Source: Streptomyces olivochromogenes (GTDB lineage: Bacteria; Actinomycetota; Actinomycetes; Streptomycetales; Streptomycetaceae). Taken from it: 34,702 nt of DNA. Numbering within the stretch: the first letter of the stretch is position 1; every line of letters begins with the position of its first letter. A program made the position numbers and the translations under genes. The stretch is from assembly GCF_021538895.1 (NCBI RefSeq), contig NZ_JADDRL010000097.1:1-34702 (forward strand), given 5' to 3'. Shown here piece after piece: positions 15,053 to 23,457 of this stretch. The notes below the pieces were generated by a model. The model ran no database searches and was not told the origin of the DNA. It was given only the letters and a program-made list of their open reading frames with translations.

Positions 15053-16905
15053 CCGGCCACCGCCGCGCCGTCGGGCATCCGGACCGGAGCGTCCCAGGTG
15101 GGCAGCGAGACATAGGTGGGTCCGTCGCGGAACAGCAGGCCCAGGCGGAAGGTGTGCCGGACCCACTCGCCGAGCTCCGCGGCGCTCACCACGTGGCCGT
15201 CGTCCGCCAGCAGCCGGTGCAGCGCGGACTCGGTCCGCCCCTCCTCCAGCCGACGCAGCGCGGCCGCCGCCCAGCCCGTGAGGCGGTGGGTGGTGTGCGG
15301 CCGGCCGTGCCGCCGGTCGTGCACGAGGAGGTCCTCGCCGTCCTCCTCGAACAGCAGGCGCGAGTGCGGATGTCCGGCCCGCCACTGGGCGACGGCCTCC
15401 TTGAGCCGCCGCTCGGCCCGGCCCGCGATACCGGCGTCCTCGCTGTCGAACAGGTAGACCAGATCGGCGAGTTCGTCCTCGGGCAGGTCGTAGACGTGCT
15501 GGTACATCTCGGCCGGGCGCCGCTTGCCGAAGCCGAGGCCCGGGTCGGTGAAGTGCGGGCTGAACCGCTCCAGTTGGATGCGGTGGGCGCCGCTCGGCGG
15601 CTGGAGGTGGACGAGCGCCGGGATCTGGTCGATCACGGGGTCGTAGTCCTCGGCGCTCTCGCCGGGGAAGCCGTAGAGGAGGTTCCAGGAGCAGGTGAGC
15701 GCGTGGTTCTCGCACTCCCTGAGCGTGCGGATGTTGCGGGCGCCGGTGACGCCCTTGTCCATGAGGTCGAGGACCCGGCTGCCCAGGCTCTCGATGCCGG
15801 GCTGGATGTGCACCGTGCCCGACTCGCCCAGGAGGCGGAGTTGGTCGCGGGTGAGATTGGACTTGACCTCGTAGTGCAGCCGCAGGTCCCAGCCGCTCTC
15901 GACCACGCGCGGCAGGAAGTCCCGGAAGTAGGCCATGTCGATGATGTTGTCGACGGTGACGACGTCCAGGAGCCGGTGGCGTCGGACGAGGCGGTCGATC
16001 TCCTCCCACAGCCGCTGACCCGGCTTGGCGCGGAAGGCCATGGACGAGCCGTTGAGCCCGCAGAAGGTGCAGTGGTGCTTCTCGCCCCACCAGCAGCCCC
16101 GGGCGCCCTCGACGACCAGCTTGGGATGGACGTACTCCAGGACCGGGGAGGCTTCCAGAGCGGCCTGCCAGTCGTCGTAGTCGGGCGAGGGTATGTCGGC
16201 GGGCGCCACCGTCCGCCGCGTCTCGGTGTTGGCCCGGGACAGCTCCCCGTCCCACCAGCACAGGCCGGGTACGTCCACCGGCGGGGTGCCCTCGTCCAGG
16301 TGGCGTAACAGGGCGGGGAGGGCGTACTCCGCCTCGCCGCGCACCACGTGATCGACGAACCGGTGGTTGCGGTGCAGGGCATGGCCCATGGGGCCGTCGC
16401 AGTTGCTGCCGCCGAGGACGACCGTCAGCTCCGGGCGGCGCCGCTTGAGTTCGCGGGCGAGCGCGAGGGAGGACACGTTCTGCATGAACGTGGTGGTGAA
16501 CCCGACGACGTCGGGCCGCGTGGCGAGCACCTCCGTGGCGCACGCGGCGATGAAATCGGCGGCGTACGGCCGCATGTCGAGGGCCGTGTCGATGAAGACG
16601 TCACGGGCGGCGGCGTAGTCCCGCAGCCGTGCGGTGCCCCAGTCGGGGTCGTCGTACAGGGCGCCCGAGAAGACCCAGTCGCCCAGGCCGTGGAAGATCG
16701 AGTCGCTGCCGACGGACACGTAGTCGCCGGGGCGCAGCCGCCCCGCGGAGCGCTCCAGGAGGAACTCCGCCCAGCGCAGCGACCCGTGGAACTCGGTCAC
16801 CTCGTCGGCCGGGCGGGCCCGCCGCACCAGGCGGTGCAGCAGGCCCACCTGCAGCGAGGGGAGGTCGATCGGATGCCAGGGCATCGTCACCAGCTGAACG
16901 CGCAT
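15049..16905 (-). CDS. RiPP maturation radical SAM protein 1 (cobalamin-binding type)
   Basis: A 618-residue enzyme. The N-terminal part (about 1-220, with PDVVGFTTTFMQNVSSLALA and VVLGGSNCDG) resembles a B12-binding Rossmann domain without the DxHxxG ligand motif. The radical SAM core starts at the C-x7-C-x2-C cluster Cys271, Cys279, Cys282, in ARGCWWGEKHHCTFCGLNG. This signature is that of the ribosomal-peptide maturation radical SAM protein 1 group, relatives of peptide C-methyltransferases. The last 120 residues look like a winged-helix extension. GGAGGGG precedes ATG 16905, 13 bases after the 27-residue peptide gene. Leu200 is a TTA codon (16306-16308), so translation may depend on the bldA tRNA. 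The chemistry (methylation or crosslinking) is not resolved. Confidence 0.85.
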   Translation of the reverse strand: MRVQLVTMPWHPIDLPSLQVGLLHRLVRRARPADEVTEFHGSLRWAEFLLERSAGRLRPGDYVSVGSDSIFHGLGDWVFSGALYDDPDWGTARLRDYAAARDVFIDTALDMRPYAADFIAACATEVLATRPDVVGFTTTFMQNVSSLALARELKRRRPELTVVLGGSNCDGPMGHALHRNHRFVDHVVRGEAEYALPALLRHLDEGTPPVDVPGLCWWDGELSRANTETRRTVAPADIPSPDYDDWQAALEASPVLEYVHPKLVVEGARGCWWGEKHHCTFCGLNGSSMAFRAKPGQRLWEEIDRLVRRHRLLDVVTVDNIIDMAYFRDFLPRVVESGWDLRLHYEVKSNLTRDQLRLLGESGTVHIQPGIESLGSRVLDLMDKGVTGARNIRTLRECENHALTCSWNLLYGFPGESAEDYDPVIDQIPALVHLQPPSGAHRIQLERFSPHFTDPGLGFGKRRPAEMYQHVYDLPEDELADLVYLFDSEDAGIAGRAERRLKEAVAQWRAGHPHSRLLFEEDGEDLLVHDRRHGRPHTTHRLTGWAAAALRRLEEGRTESALHRLLADDGHVVSAAELGEWVRHTFRLGLLFRDGPTYVSLPTWDAPVRMPDGAAVAG

Positions 16906-16918
16906 GCCGCCCCTCCGG

Positions 16919-17002
16919 TCAGCGGGTCGGCCGCTTCTCCAGGATCGCCGGCCGGCGGCTGGTGCTCTGGTCCTCGCGGACCACGACCTTCTTGATCTCC
17001 AT
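16919..17002 (-). CDS. 27-residue candidate RiPP precursor peptide
   Basis: A short ORF beginning MEIKKVVVRE and ending PAILEKRPTR, with DQSTSRR between. A strong ribosome binding site, AAGGAG at 17011-17016, lies 8 bases before the ATG, and codons are G/C-ending as in real genes here. It ends 13 bases before the radical SAM maturase and shares its strand and promoter. It has no cysteine and is rich in Arg/Lys; candidate modification residues include the Ser-Thr-Ser run and the C-terminal Pro, Ile, Leu, Glu, Lys and Arg. It is shorter than usual Nif11/NHLP precursors, so it may have a minimal leader or be leaderless. The coding call rests on position and ribosome binding site, not on recognised homology. 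Confidence 0.72.
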   Translation of the reverse strand: MEIKKVVVREDQSTSRRPAILEKRPTR

Positions 17003-17067
17003 GTCCACCACTCCTTCCAGGGCTTCCGAACACGACGCGTACGCGACAATTCACGACAGGGCAGCTC

Positions 17068-17097
17068 ACCCTAGGGACAGAAACGTGTGGGGCACAA
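17068..17097 (-). promoter_or_regulatory. Promoter of the radical SAM/RiPP operon
   Basis: On the - strand, TTGTGC (complement of 17092-17097) and TAGGGT (complement of 17068-17073), 18 bp apart, give a reasonable sigma-70-type promoter. The start would be near 17061, leaving a leader of about 59 bases to the peptide ATG. The leader contains the perfect 10-bp palindrome CGCGTACGCG (17036-17045), a possible operator or hairpin. The promoter lies in the 111-base gap after the Pnkp gene. Confidence 0.5.
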
Positions 17098-17113
17098 GGG
17101 TGGTGCGAGGCGC

Positions 17114-19660
17114 TCAGAGACGCGGGTCCACCGGCTCCGACTCCAGCGCCAGCACCCCGAACACCGCCTCGTGCACCCGCCACAGCGGCTCGCCCTCCGC
17201 CAGCCGGTCCAGGGCCTCCAGGCCCAGGGCGTACTCACGGATCGCCAGCGACCGCTTGTGGTTCAGGAACCGCTGCCGCAGCCGGTCCAGGTTGTCCGGA
17301 CGGGTGTACTCGGGACCGTAGATGATCCGCAGGTACTCGCGGCCCCGGCATTTGATGCCCGGCTGGACCAGCCGGCCGTGCTCCTTGTCGCGCACCACCG
17401 CGCCGACCGGCTTGACGACCATGCCCTCGCCGCCCCGTCCGGTCATCTCCAGCCACCAGTCGACGCCCGCCCGCACCGACTCCGGGTCCCCGGTGTCGAC
17501 GAACAGCCGTCGCGTGGTCTGCAGCAGTCCGGTCCCGTCGTGCTCGACGAGCCGGTCGATCAGCGCGAGCTGCTCGTCGTGCGGTACGGCGGCCAGGCTG
17601 CGCCCCTGGACGGCCAGGATCTGGAACGGGGCGAGGCGCACGCCGTCCAGTCCGTCCGTGGTCCAGCAGTAGCGCCGGTAGGCGTCGGTGAACGCGGCCG
17701 CGTCGGCGGCCCGCCCGCGCTGCCGGGACAGCAGCCCGGTCACGTCCACGCCCCGGGCCGCCGCGCCCTCCAGGGCCGCCAGCGCACCCGGGAACACCGC
17801 GCCGGACGCGGCACCCACGGCCGCGTACTGCGAGCGCAGCAGCCCGGACGCCTTCAGCGACCACGGCATCAGCTCGGCGTCCAGCAGGAGCCAGTCGGTG
17901 TCGAGTTCGTCCCACAGGCCCGCCTCGCCGACCGCCGACCTGACGCGCCCGAGGATCTCCTCGGTCACGGCCTCGTCGTCGAAGAACGGCCGGCCGGTGC
18001 GGGTGTAGAGCGACCCGGTGGGGCCGTCCACCCCGAACCGCTTGCGGGCCACGTCCGCGTCCCGGCACACCAGGGCCACGGCCCGCGAGCCCATGTGCTT
18101 CTCCTCGCACACGACCCGCTCGACCCCGTCCCGCGCGTACTGGGCGAAGGCCTCCGCCGGGTGCTCCAGATAGCCGTCCTCGTGCGAGGTGGCCGTCGGT
18201 GCCATCGTCGGCGGCAGGTACGGCAGCAGCCGCGGGTCCACCGCGAAGCGGCTCATGACCTCCAGGGCGGCCGCCGCGTTCTCCTCGCGGACCGCGACCC
18301 GGCCCGCGTGCCGGGTCTCCACACCCCGGCGGCCGTGCACGTCCGCCAGGTCCAGCGGCCGTCCGTCCTGCCCGCCGGGCGCCTCGACGCTCAGCGGCCT
18401 GGTCGGCTCGTACCAGACCCGCTCGGCCGGTACGTCGACCAGTTCCCGCTCCGGCCAGCGCAGCGCGGTCAGCTTGCCGCCGAACACGGCGCCGGTGTCC
18501 AGGCAGATGGTGTTGTTGAGCCAGGTGGCCTCGGGCACCGGGGTGTGGCCGTAGACCACGGCGGCCCGGCCCCGGTAGTCCTCGGCCCACGGGTAGCGCA
18601 CCGGCAGGCCGAACTCGTCGGTCTCACCGGTGGTGTCGCCGTACAGCGCGTGCGAGCGCACCCGCCCGGACGTGCGCCCGTGGTACTTCTCCGGCAGGCC
18701 GGCGTGGCAGACGACGAGCCGGCCGCCGTCCAGGACGTAGTGGCTGACCAGCCCGTCGAGGAATTCGCGGACCTGTGCCTTGAACTCCTCGCTCTCACCG
18801 TCCATCTGCTCGATGGTCTCGGCGAGCCCGTGGGTGTGCTGGACCTTGCGGCCCTTGAGGTACCGCCCGTACTTGTTCTCGTGGTTGCCGGGCACGCACA
18901 GCGCGTTGCCCGACGCCACCATGGACATCACGCGGCGCAGCACGCCCGGGCTGTCCGGGCCGCGGTCGACCAGGTCGCCGACGAAGACGGCGGTACGGCC
19001 CTCGGGGTGCACGCCGTCGGCGTAGCCCAGCGTGGCCAGCAGCGACTCCAGTTCGGCGGCGCAGCCGTGGATGTCGCCGATGATGTCGAAGGGCCCGGTG
19101 AGGTGGGTCAGGTCGTTGAACCGCTTCTCGGTGACGACGGTGGCGCCGTCGACCTCCTCGGCCCCGCGCAGCACGTGCACCTTGCGGAAGCCCTCGCGCT
19201 CCAGGTGCCTGAGAGAGCGCCGGAGTTCGCGGATGTGCCGCTGGATCACCCGGCGCGGCATGTCGGCCCGGTCGGTGCGGTCCGCGTTGCGCTCGGCGCA
19301 CACCTCCTCGGGCACGTCGAGCACGATGGCGATGGGCAGCACGTCGTACTTCTTGGCGAGCTCGATGAGCTGGCGCCTGCTGTCCTGCTGCACGCTGGTG
19401 GCGTCGACGACCGTGCGGCGGCCGGCGGCCAGCCGCTTGCCCGCGATGTAGTGCAGGACGTCGAAGGCGTCCCCGCTCGCGCTCTGGTCGTTCTCGTCGT
19501 CGGCGACCAGGCCGCGGCAGAAGTCCGAGGAGATGATCTCGGTGGGCTTGAAGTGCCTGCGGGCGAAGGTGGACTTGCCGGAGCCGGAGGCGCCGACGAG
19601 GACGACCAGGGAGAGGTCGGTGACGGGGAGGACCCGTCCCTTCTTCTGCGTCTCGGTCAT
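17114..19660 (-). CDS. pnkp: Polynucleotide kinase-phosphatase-ligase (bacterial Pnkp)
   Basis: An 848-residue three-domain RNA repair enzyme, close to the length of the Clostridium thermocellum protein. The 5'-kinase has the P-loop GASGSGKST (residues 23-31). The 2',3'-phosphatase has metallophosphoesterase motifs GDIHG (195-199), GDLVDRG (228-234) and GNHE (258-261). The C-terminal adenylyltransferase/ligase has its nucleotidyl lysine in EEKHMGSR (Lys521). It heals and, with Hen1, seals broken RNAs such as ribotoxin-cut tRNAs. Its start overlaps the hen1 stop by 4 bases (ATGA). No ribotoxin gene is recognisable nearby. Confidence 0.95.
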   Translation of the reverse strand: MTETQKKGRVLPVTDLSLVVLVGASGSGKSTFARRHFKPTEIISSDFCRGLVADDENDQSASGDAFDVLHYIAGKRLAAGRRTVVDATSVQQDSRRQLIELAKKYDVLPIAIVLDVPEEVCAERNADRTDRADMPRRVIQRHIRELRRSLRHLEREGFRKVHVLRGAEEVDGATVVTEKRFNDLTHLTGPFDIIGDIHGCAAELESLLATLGYADGVHPEGRTAVFVGDLVDRGPDSPGVLRRVMSMVASGNALCVPGNHENKYGRYLKGRKVQHTHGLAETIEQMDGESEEFKAQVREFLDGLVSHYVLDGGRLVVCHAGLPEKYHGRTSGRVRSHALYGDTTGETDEFGLPVRYPWAEDYRGRAAVVYGHTPVPEATWLNNTICLDTGAVFGGKLTALRWPERELVDVPAERVWYEPTRPLSVEAPGGQDGRPLDLADVHGRRGVETRHAGRVAVREENAAAALEVMSRFAVDPRLLPYLPPTMAPTATSHEDGYLEHPAEAFAQYARDGVERVVCEEKHMGSRAVALVCRDADVARKRFGVDGPTGSLYTRTGRPFFDDEAVTEEILGRVRSAVGEAGLWDELDTDWLLLDAELMPWSLKASGLLRSQYAAVGAASGAVFPGALAALEGAAARGVDVTGLLSRQRGRAADAAAFTDAYRRYCWTTDGLDGVRLAPFQILAVQGRSLAAVPHDEQLALIDRLVEHDGTGLLQTTRRLFVDTGDPESVRAGVDWWLEMTGRGGEGMVVKPVGAVVRDKEHGRLVQPGIKCRGREYLRIIYGPEYTRPDNLDRLRQRFLNHKRSLAIREYALGLEALDRLAEGEPLWRVHEAVFGVLALESEPVDPRL

Positions 19661-21183
19661 GCTGCCTTCGCCTCCTTCTCGGTGCGGTTCTTCTCGGTGC
19701 GGTTCTTCCCGGGGTCGTTCTTCCCGGGGTCGTTCTTCTCGGTCTCGTCGATGTGGAACACGGCCATCTGGGTGGGCGGGCCGACCTCGGGGTCGTCCGG
19801 TCCGACGGGCCGGAACTCCACCTCGTAGCCGTACCGTTCGGCGACGGTCGCCGCCCAGCCGCGGAACTCCTCGCGGGTCCACTCGAAGCGGTGGTCGCCG
19901 TGCCGGACGTGTCCGGCGGGCAGGGTCTCCCAGCGGACGTTGTACTCGACGTTCGGGGTGGTCACGAGGACCGTGCGCGGACGGGCGTGGCCGAACACGG
20001 TGTACTCCAGGGCGGGCAGCCGGGGCAGGTCGAGGTGCTCGATCACCTCGCTGAGCACGGCCGCGTCGTAGCCCTTGAGCCGCTTGTCGGTGTAGGCGAG
20101 CGAGCCCTGGAAGAGCTTCACGCGCGAGGCCTGCCGCTCCCCCATGCGGTCCACCTTCAGGCGGCGCGAGGCGATGGTCAGGGCCCGCACGGAGACGTCG
20201 ACGCCGACGATCTCGGTGAACCGCACGTCCCTGAGCAGCTCCTGGACCAACTGGCCTTGACCGCAGCCCAGGTCGAGCACCCGGGCGGCGCCGGTCGCCT
20301 GGAGGGCGGCGACGATCGCGTCCCGGCGCTGCACGGCGAGCGGCGTCGGCTTCTCCTCCGCCTCGGTCTCCTCCTCGACCGCGTTGTCGATCGCCTCGAC
20401 CTCGCTGTCGTCGGCCTCGGCCAGGCGCACCAGCTCCAGGCGCTCCATGGCCTGCCGGGTCAGCGACCAGCGGCGGGAGAGATAGCGGCTGGTGATCAGC
20501 TTCTGCTCCGGGTGCGTGGGCAGCCAGCCCTCGCCGGCCCGCAGCAGCTTGTCGACCTCGTCGGAGGAGACCCAGTAGTGCTTGGCGTCGTCGAGGACGG
20601 GCAGCAGCACGTACAGATGGCGCAGCGCCGCGGCGAGGGTCAGCGCCTGTGCCTCCAGGACGAGGCGGACGTACCGCGAGTCGCCCCACTGCGGGAACTC
20701 GGTGTCGAGCGCGACGGGTTCGACGCTCACGGTCCAGCCGAGCGGTTCGAAGAGCTGTCGTACGAGCTCCGGGCCGCCGCGGGCGGGCAGCGCGGGCACC
20801 TCGACGCGCAGCGGCAGGGGTGCGGCGGCCCGCTCCGGGCGCGCGTTGCACACGCCGCGCAGGGCGCTGGAGAACACCGCGCTCAGGGCGACCGCGAGCA
20901 GCGAGGAGGCCGCGTAGGGGCGGTCGTTGACGTACTGCGCGAGTGCCGCGTCGGGTGCTCCGCCGCGGCCCTTGCCCTTGCCCCGGCGGACCAGCGCGAC
21001 CGCGTCGACCTCCAGCAGGAGCGCGGCCGTGCAGCGCTCGGCGTTCGCCTCTGGGTAGAAGACGTGCGCGGTGCCGTAGGACGTGGAGAAGGTCTGCGCC
21101 TTGTCGGGGTGCTTGTGCAGCAGGAACCCGAGGTCGGTGGCCGGGAGGGCGGCGGTGCCGCTCGTGGAGATCGTCAGGAACAC
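19657..21183 (-). CDS. hen1: 3'-terminal RNA ribose 2'-O-methyltransferase Hen1
   Basis: A 508-residue protein with the bacterial Hen1 layout. The N-terminal half (about 1-250) partners Pnkp and activates ligation. An acidic linker (about 255-280) follows, then a SAM methyltransferase with VLDLGCGQGQLVQELL (302-317) and the metal-binding EVIEHL motif (379-384). It 2'-O-methylates the 3' terminal ribose at the break before sealing, so that the repaired RNA resists a second cut. The GTG start (VFLTIS) fits family members that begin MLLTI. The last 27 residues are low-complexity, made of NDPGK and NRTEK pairs from a 15-bp DNA repeat. It is the first gene of the operon with Pnkp and diverges from the carboxypeptidase. 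Confidence 0.94.
   Translation of the reverse strand: MFLTISTSGTAALPATDLGFLLHKHPDKAQTFSTSYGTAHVFYPEANAERCTAALLLEVDAVALVRRGKGKGRGGAPDAALAQYVNDRPYAASSLLAVALSAVFSSALRGVCNARPERAAAPLPLRVEVPALPARGGPELVRQLFEPLGWTVSVEPVALDTEFPQWGDSRYVRLVLEAQALTLAAALRHLYVLLPVLDDAKHYWVSSDEVDKLLRAGEGWLPTHPEQKLITSRYLSRRWSLTRQAMERLELVRLAEADDSEVEAIDNAVEEETEAEEKPTPLAVQRRDAIVAALQATGAARVLDLGCGQGQLVQELLRDVRFTEIVGVDVSVRALTIASRRLKVDRMGERQASRVKLFQGSLAYTDKRLKGYDAAVLSEVIEHLDLPRLPALEYTVFGHARPRTVLVTTPNVEYNVRWETLPAGHVRHGDHRFEWTREEFRGWAATVAERYGYEVEFRPVGPDDPEVGPPTQMAVFHIDETEKNDPGKNDPGKNRTEKNRTEKEAKAA
19681..19740 (-). repeat. Four tandem 15-bp units in the hen1 tail
   Basis: Four consecutive 15-bp units of the pattern GG(T/G)(G/T)CGTTCTTC-CC/TC, seen on the + strand, encode the peptide pairs NDPGK NDPGK NRTEK NRTEK just before the hen1 stop. 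Units stay in frame, so slippage would change tail length without breaking the gene or its overlap with the Pnkp start. Confidence 0.8.
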
Positions 21184-21328
21184 ATGCCCGAGTTTCCCTG
21201 GTTCACCCCGCCGCGACCAGTGGTTTTCCCTGTCCGGTGGCCGGGTGTGAGATCCGCCATGGTCGTCGGGGACGAGATCTGATGGAGTGCGTGGTCGTCA
21301 ACTGACCAGTGACGGAACGGGGATTGGC

Positions 21329-22258
21329 ATGACCATCAGCACAGGTGCGCGCGTGGGCAGACGGGCCGCTGTCGCGGCGACGGCCGCCGTCGTCCTGTCC
21401 GCGGGGGTACTCGCGGCCGCTCCCGCCCAGGCCGCGCCGACGGCTCCGACGGCGCCCTCGGTGTCGGCGCAGGGCGCGTACGCGATGAACGCGGCCACCG
21501 GCCGGACGCTGTTCGGGAAGGGAGCGGACACACAGCTGCGGACCGGCTCCACGACGAAGATCATGACGGCGCTCGTGGTGCTGTCGCAGCGGCACGTGGA
21601 CCTCAACCGCAAGGTGAAGATCAAGAAGGAGTACACGGACTACGTCATCGACCCGGTCACCGGCAACGCGCGGTACTCCAGCGCCAAGCTGATCCTGGGC
21701 GACTCGATGAAGGTGAAGGATCTGCTGTACGGGCTGATGCTGCCGTCCGGCTGCGACGCCGCGTACGCACTGGCGGACACCTACGGCTCGGGGTCGACGA
21801 CGGCGCAGCGCACGAAGTCGTTCATCGCGAAGATGAACGGCAAGGCGCGCGAGCTGGGGATGACGAACACCCACTTCGACTCGTTCGACGGGGTGTCCAA
21901 CGGCAGGAACCACGCGTCCGCCCGTGACCTGGCCAGGCTGGCCACGACCGCGCTGAAGAACAAGACGTTCAAGACGGTCGTGGGCACCAAGAAGTACGAC
22001 GCCATGCAGTCGTACCGGCCCGGTGGCGGCACGCACGCGATGGCCCCCTGGGAGAACAGCAACAAGCTGCTCTGGTCGTACCGGGGTGCGATCGGTGTGA
22101 AGACCGGTTCGGGTCCGGAGGCGAAGTTCTGCCTGGTGTTCGCGGCGACCCGCGGCAACAAGACCGTGGTGGGATCCATCCTCGCCGACACGTCGGCGGA
22201 CGAGCGGTTCAAGGACGCCAAGAAGATCCTCGACCACGGCTTCGCGCAGCGCGGCTGA
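21329..22258 (+). CDS. D-alanyl-D-alanine carboxypeptidase (peptidase S11)
   Basis: A 309-residue secreted penicillin-binding protein of the DacA/DacC type. The N-terminal signal peptide (RRAAVAATAAVVLSAGVLAA, then APAQAA as likely cleavage region) is followed by the three active-site motifs: STTK (S-x-x-K), SGC in LPSGCDAAYALAD (the S-x-N position, with Cys as in many actinobacterial members), and KTG in GVKTGSGPEAKF. It trims the terminal D-Ala of peptidoglycan pentapeptides outside the membrane. The ATG at 21329 is favoured because it gives a proper signal peptide with GGGGAT upstream. A strong hairpin follows the stop. Confidence 0.93.
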   Translation: MTISTGARVGRRAAVAATAAVVLSAGVLAAAPAQAAPTAPTAPSVSAQGAYAMNAATGRTLFGKGADTQLRTGSTTKIMTALVVLSQRHVDLNRKVKIKKEYTDYVIDPVTGNARYSSAKLILGDSMKVKDLLYGLMLPSGCDAAYALADTYGSGSTTAQRTKSFIAKMNGKARELGMTNTHFDSFDGVSNGRNHASARDLARLATTALKNKTFKTVVGTKKYDAMQSYRPGGGTHAMAPWENSNKLLWSYRGAIGVKTGSGPEAKFCLVFAATRGNKTVVGSILADTSADERFKDAKKILDHGFAQRG

Positions 22259-22268
22259 GGCACCACCA

Positions 22269-22309
22269 CCGGGGCGGGGCGGGCACCTGGGTGTCCCGTC
22301 CCGCCCCGG
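22269..22309 (+). terminator. Hairpin terminator after the carboxypeptidase
   Basis: CCGGGGCGGG (22269-22278) pairs with CCCGCCCCGG (22300-22309). The stem continues inward through GCGGGC/GTCCCGT with one mismatch and one bulge, to a tight loop around 22288. It starts 10 bases after the stop codon. As usual in Streptomyces, no T-run follows. Confidence 0.7.
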
Positions 22310-22398
22310 CGGCGTGTCAGAGCATGTTCACCCGGTCCGCCTCGACCTCGGTCCTCCGTCGGCTGCCGCCGCGCCGGGCGAGCGTGGCCCACGAGGCG

Positions 22399-23322
22399 TT
22401 ACGGCAGCTGCGACTGGACCTGGGAGGAGATCAGCTCCAGGTGGTCCAGGTCGGAGAGGTCGAGGATCTGCAGGTAGAGGCGCTGCGAGCCGATCGCGGC
22501 GTACCGGCCGATCTTGTCGACCACCTCCGCCGGGGAGCCCGCCAGGCCGTTGGCCTTCAGCTCGTCGACCTCGCGGCCGATCGCGGCGGCCCGGCGGGCG
22601 ACCTCCTGGTCGTCCCGGCCGACGCAGACGACCAGGGCGTTGGAGTACGTCAGGTCGTCGGCCCGGCGGCCCTCCGCCTCGGCCGCGGCACGCACCCGGC
22701 CGAACTGCCGCTCGCTGTCCTCGATCGAGGCGAACGGGATGTTGAACTCGTCGGCGTACTGCGCGGCCAGCCGCGGCGTGCGGGTGGCGCCGTGGCCGCC
22801 GATCAGCACCGGGATCCTCGCCTGGGCGGGCTTGGGCAGGGCCGGGGAGTCGGTGAGGTCGTAGTACGTGCCGTGGAACTCGAAGGTCTTGCCGACCTCG
22901 GTCGCCCACAGGCCGGTGACGATCGCCAGCTGCTCCTCCAGACGGGCGAACTTCTCCTTCGGGAACGGGATCCCGTACGCCGTGTGCTCCTCCTCGAACC
23001 AGCCCGCGCCCAGGCCCAGTTCGACCCGGCCGCCGGACATCTGGTCCACCTGGGCCACCTGGATGGCCAGGACACCGGGTAGACGGAACGTTCCGGCGGT
23101 CATGAGGGTGCCGAGGCGGATGCGCTTGGTCTCGCGGGCCAGTCCGGCGAGGGTGATCCAGGCGTCGGTGGGGCCGGGCAGGCCGTCCACGTCGCCCATG
23201 CGGAGGTAGTGGTCCGAGCGGAAGAAGGCATCGAATCCGAGGTCCTCGGTGGCCTTCGCCACGGTGAGCAAGGTGTCGTAGGTCGCCCCTTGCTGGGGCT
23301 CGGTGAAGATTCGAAGGTCCAT
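22399..23322 (-). CDS. LLM-class flavin-dependent oxidoreductase (F420-type)
   Basis: A 307-residue luciferase-like monooxygenase-fold protein. Characteristic segments are LGFDAFFRSDHYLRMG (about 28-43), RIRLGTLMTAGTFRLPGVLA, GGRVELGLGAGWFEEEHTAYG and RIPVLIGGHG. Many actinobacterial members use coenzyme F420, and a few use FMN; this sequence does not decide. The substrate is unknown. The ATG at 23322 gives the family start MDLRIFTEPQ with AGGATGG upstream. It converges on the carboxypeptidase gene and lies 135 bases downstream of the DUF6099 gene on the same strand. Confidence 0.86.
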   Translation of the reverse strand: MDLRIFTEPQQGATYDTLLTVAKATEDLGFDAFFRSDHYLRMGDVDGLPGPTDAWITLAGLARETKRIRLGTLMTAGTFRLPGVLAIQVAQVDQMSGGRVELGLGAGWFEEEHTAYGIPFPKEKFARLEEQLAIVTGLWATEVGKTFEFHGTYYDLTDSPALPKPAQARIPVLIGGHGATRTPRLAAQYADEFNIPFASIEDSERQFGRVRAAAEAEGRRADDLTYSNALVVCVGRDDQEVARRAAAIGREVDELKANGLAGSPAEVVDKIGRYAAIGSQRLYLQILDLSDLDHLELISSQVQSQLP

Positions 23323-23457
23323 ACATCCATCCTGCACGCCGAGGGGCACTCCAGCCCCATCGGCACCCCCCGTCCCGGGTGTCGGTCAAGGAAGGGGGAC
23401 GCCGGCCGACCTCAGCCGACGCCGCCCGACGACACCGTGGAGTCGGGGCGCGCTCGG

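Noticed and set aside
19753..21282. 509-codon + strand ORF opposite hen1
   Set aside because: Shadow frame; hen1 motifs on the other strand are complete.
22317..22398. - strand open stretch ending EADRVNML-stop after the LLM gene
   Set aside because: It looks like a protein C-terminus, but it has no start or ribosome binding site outside the LLM gene and no recognised family.
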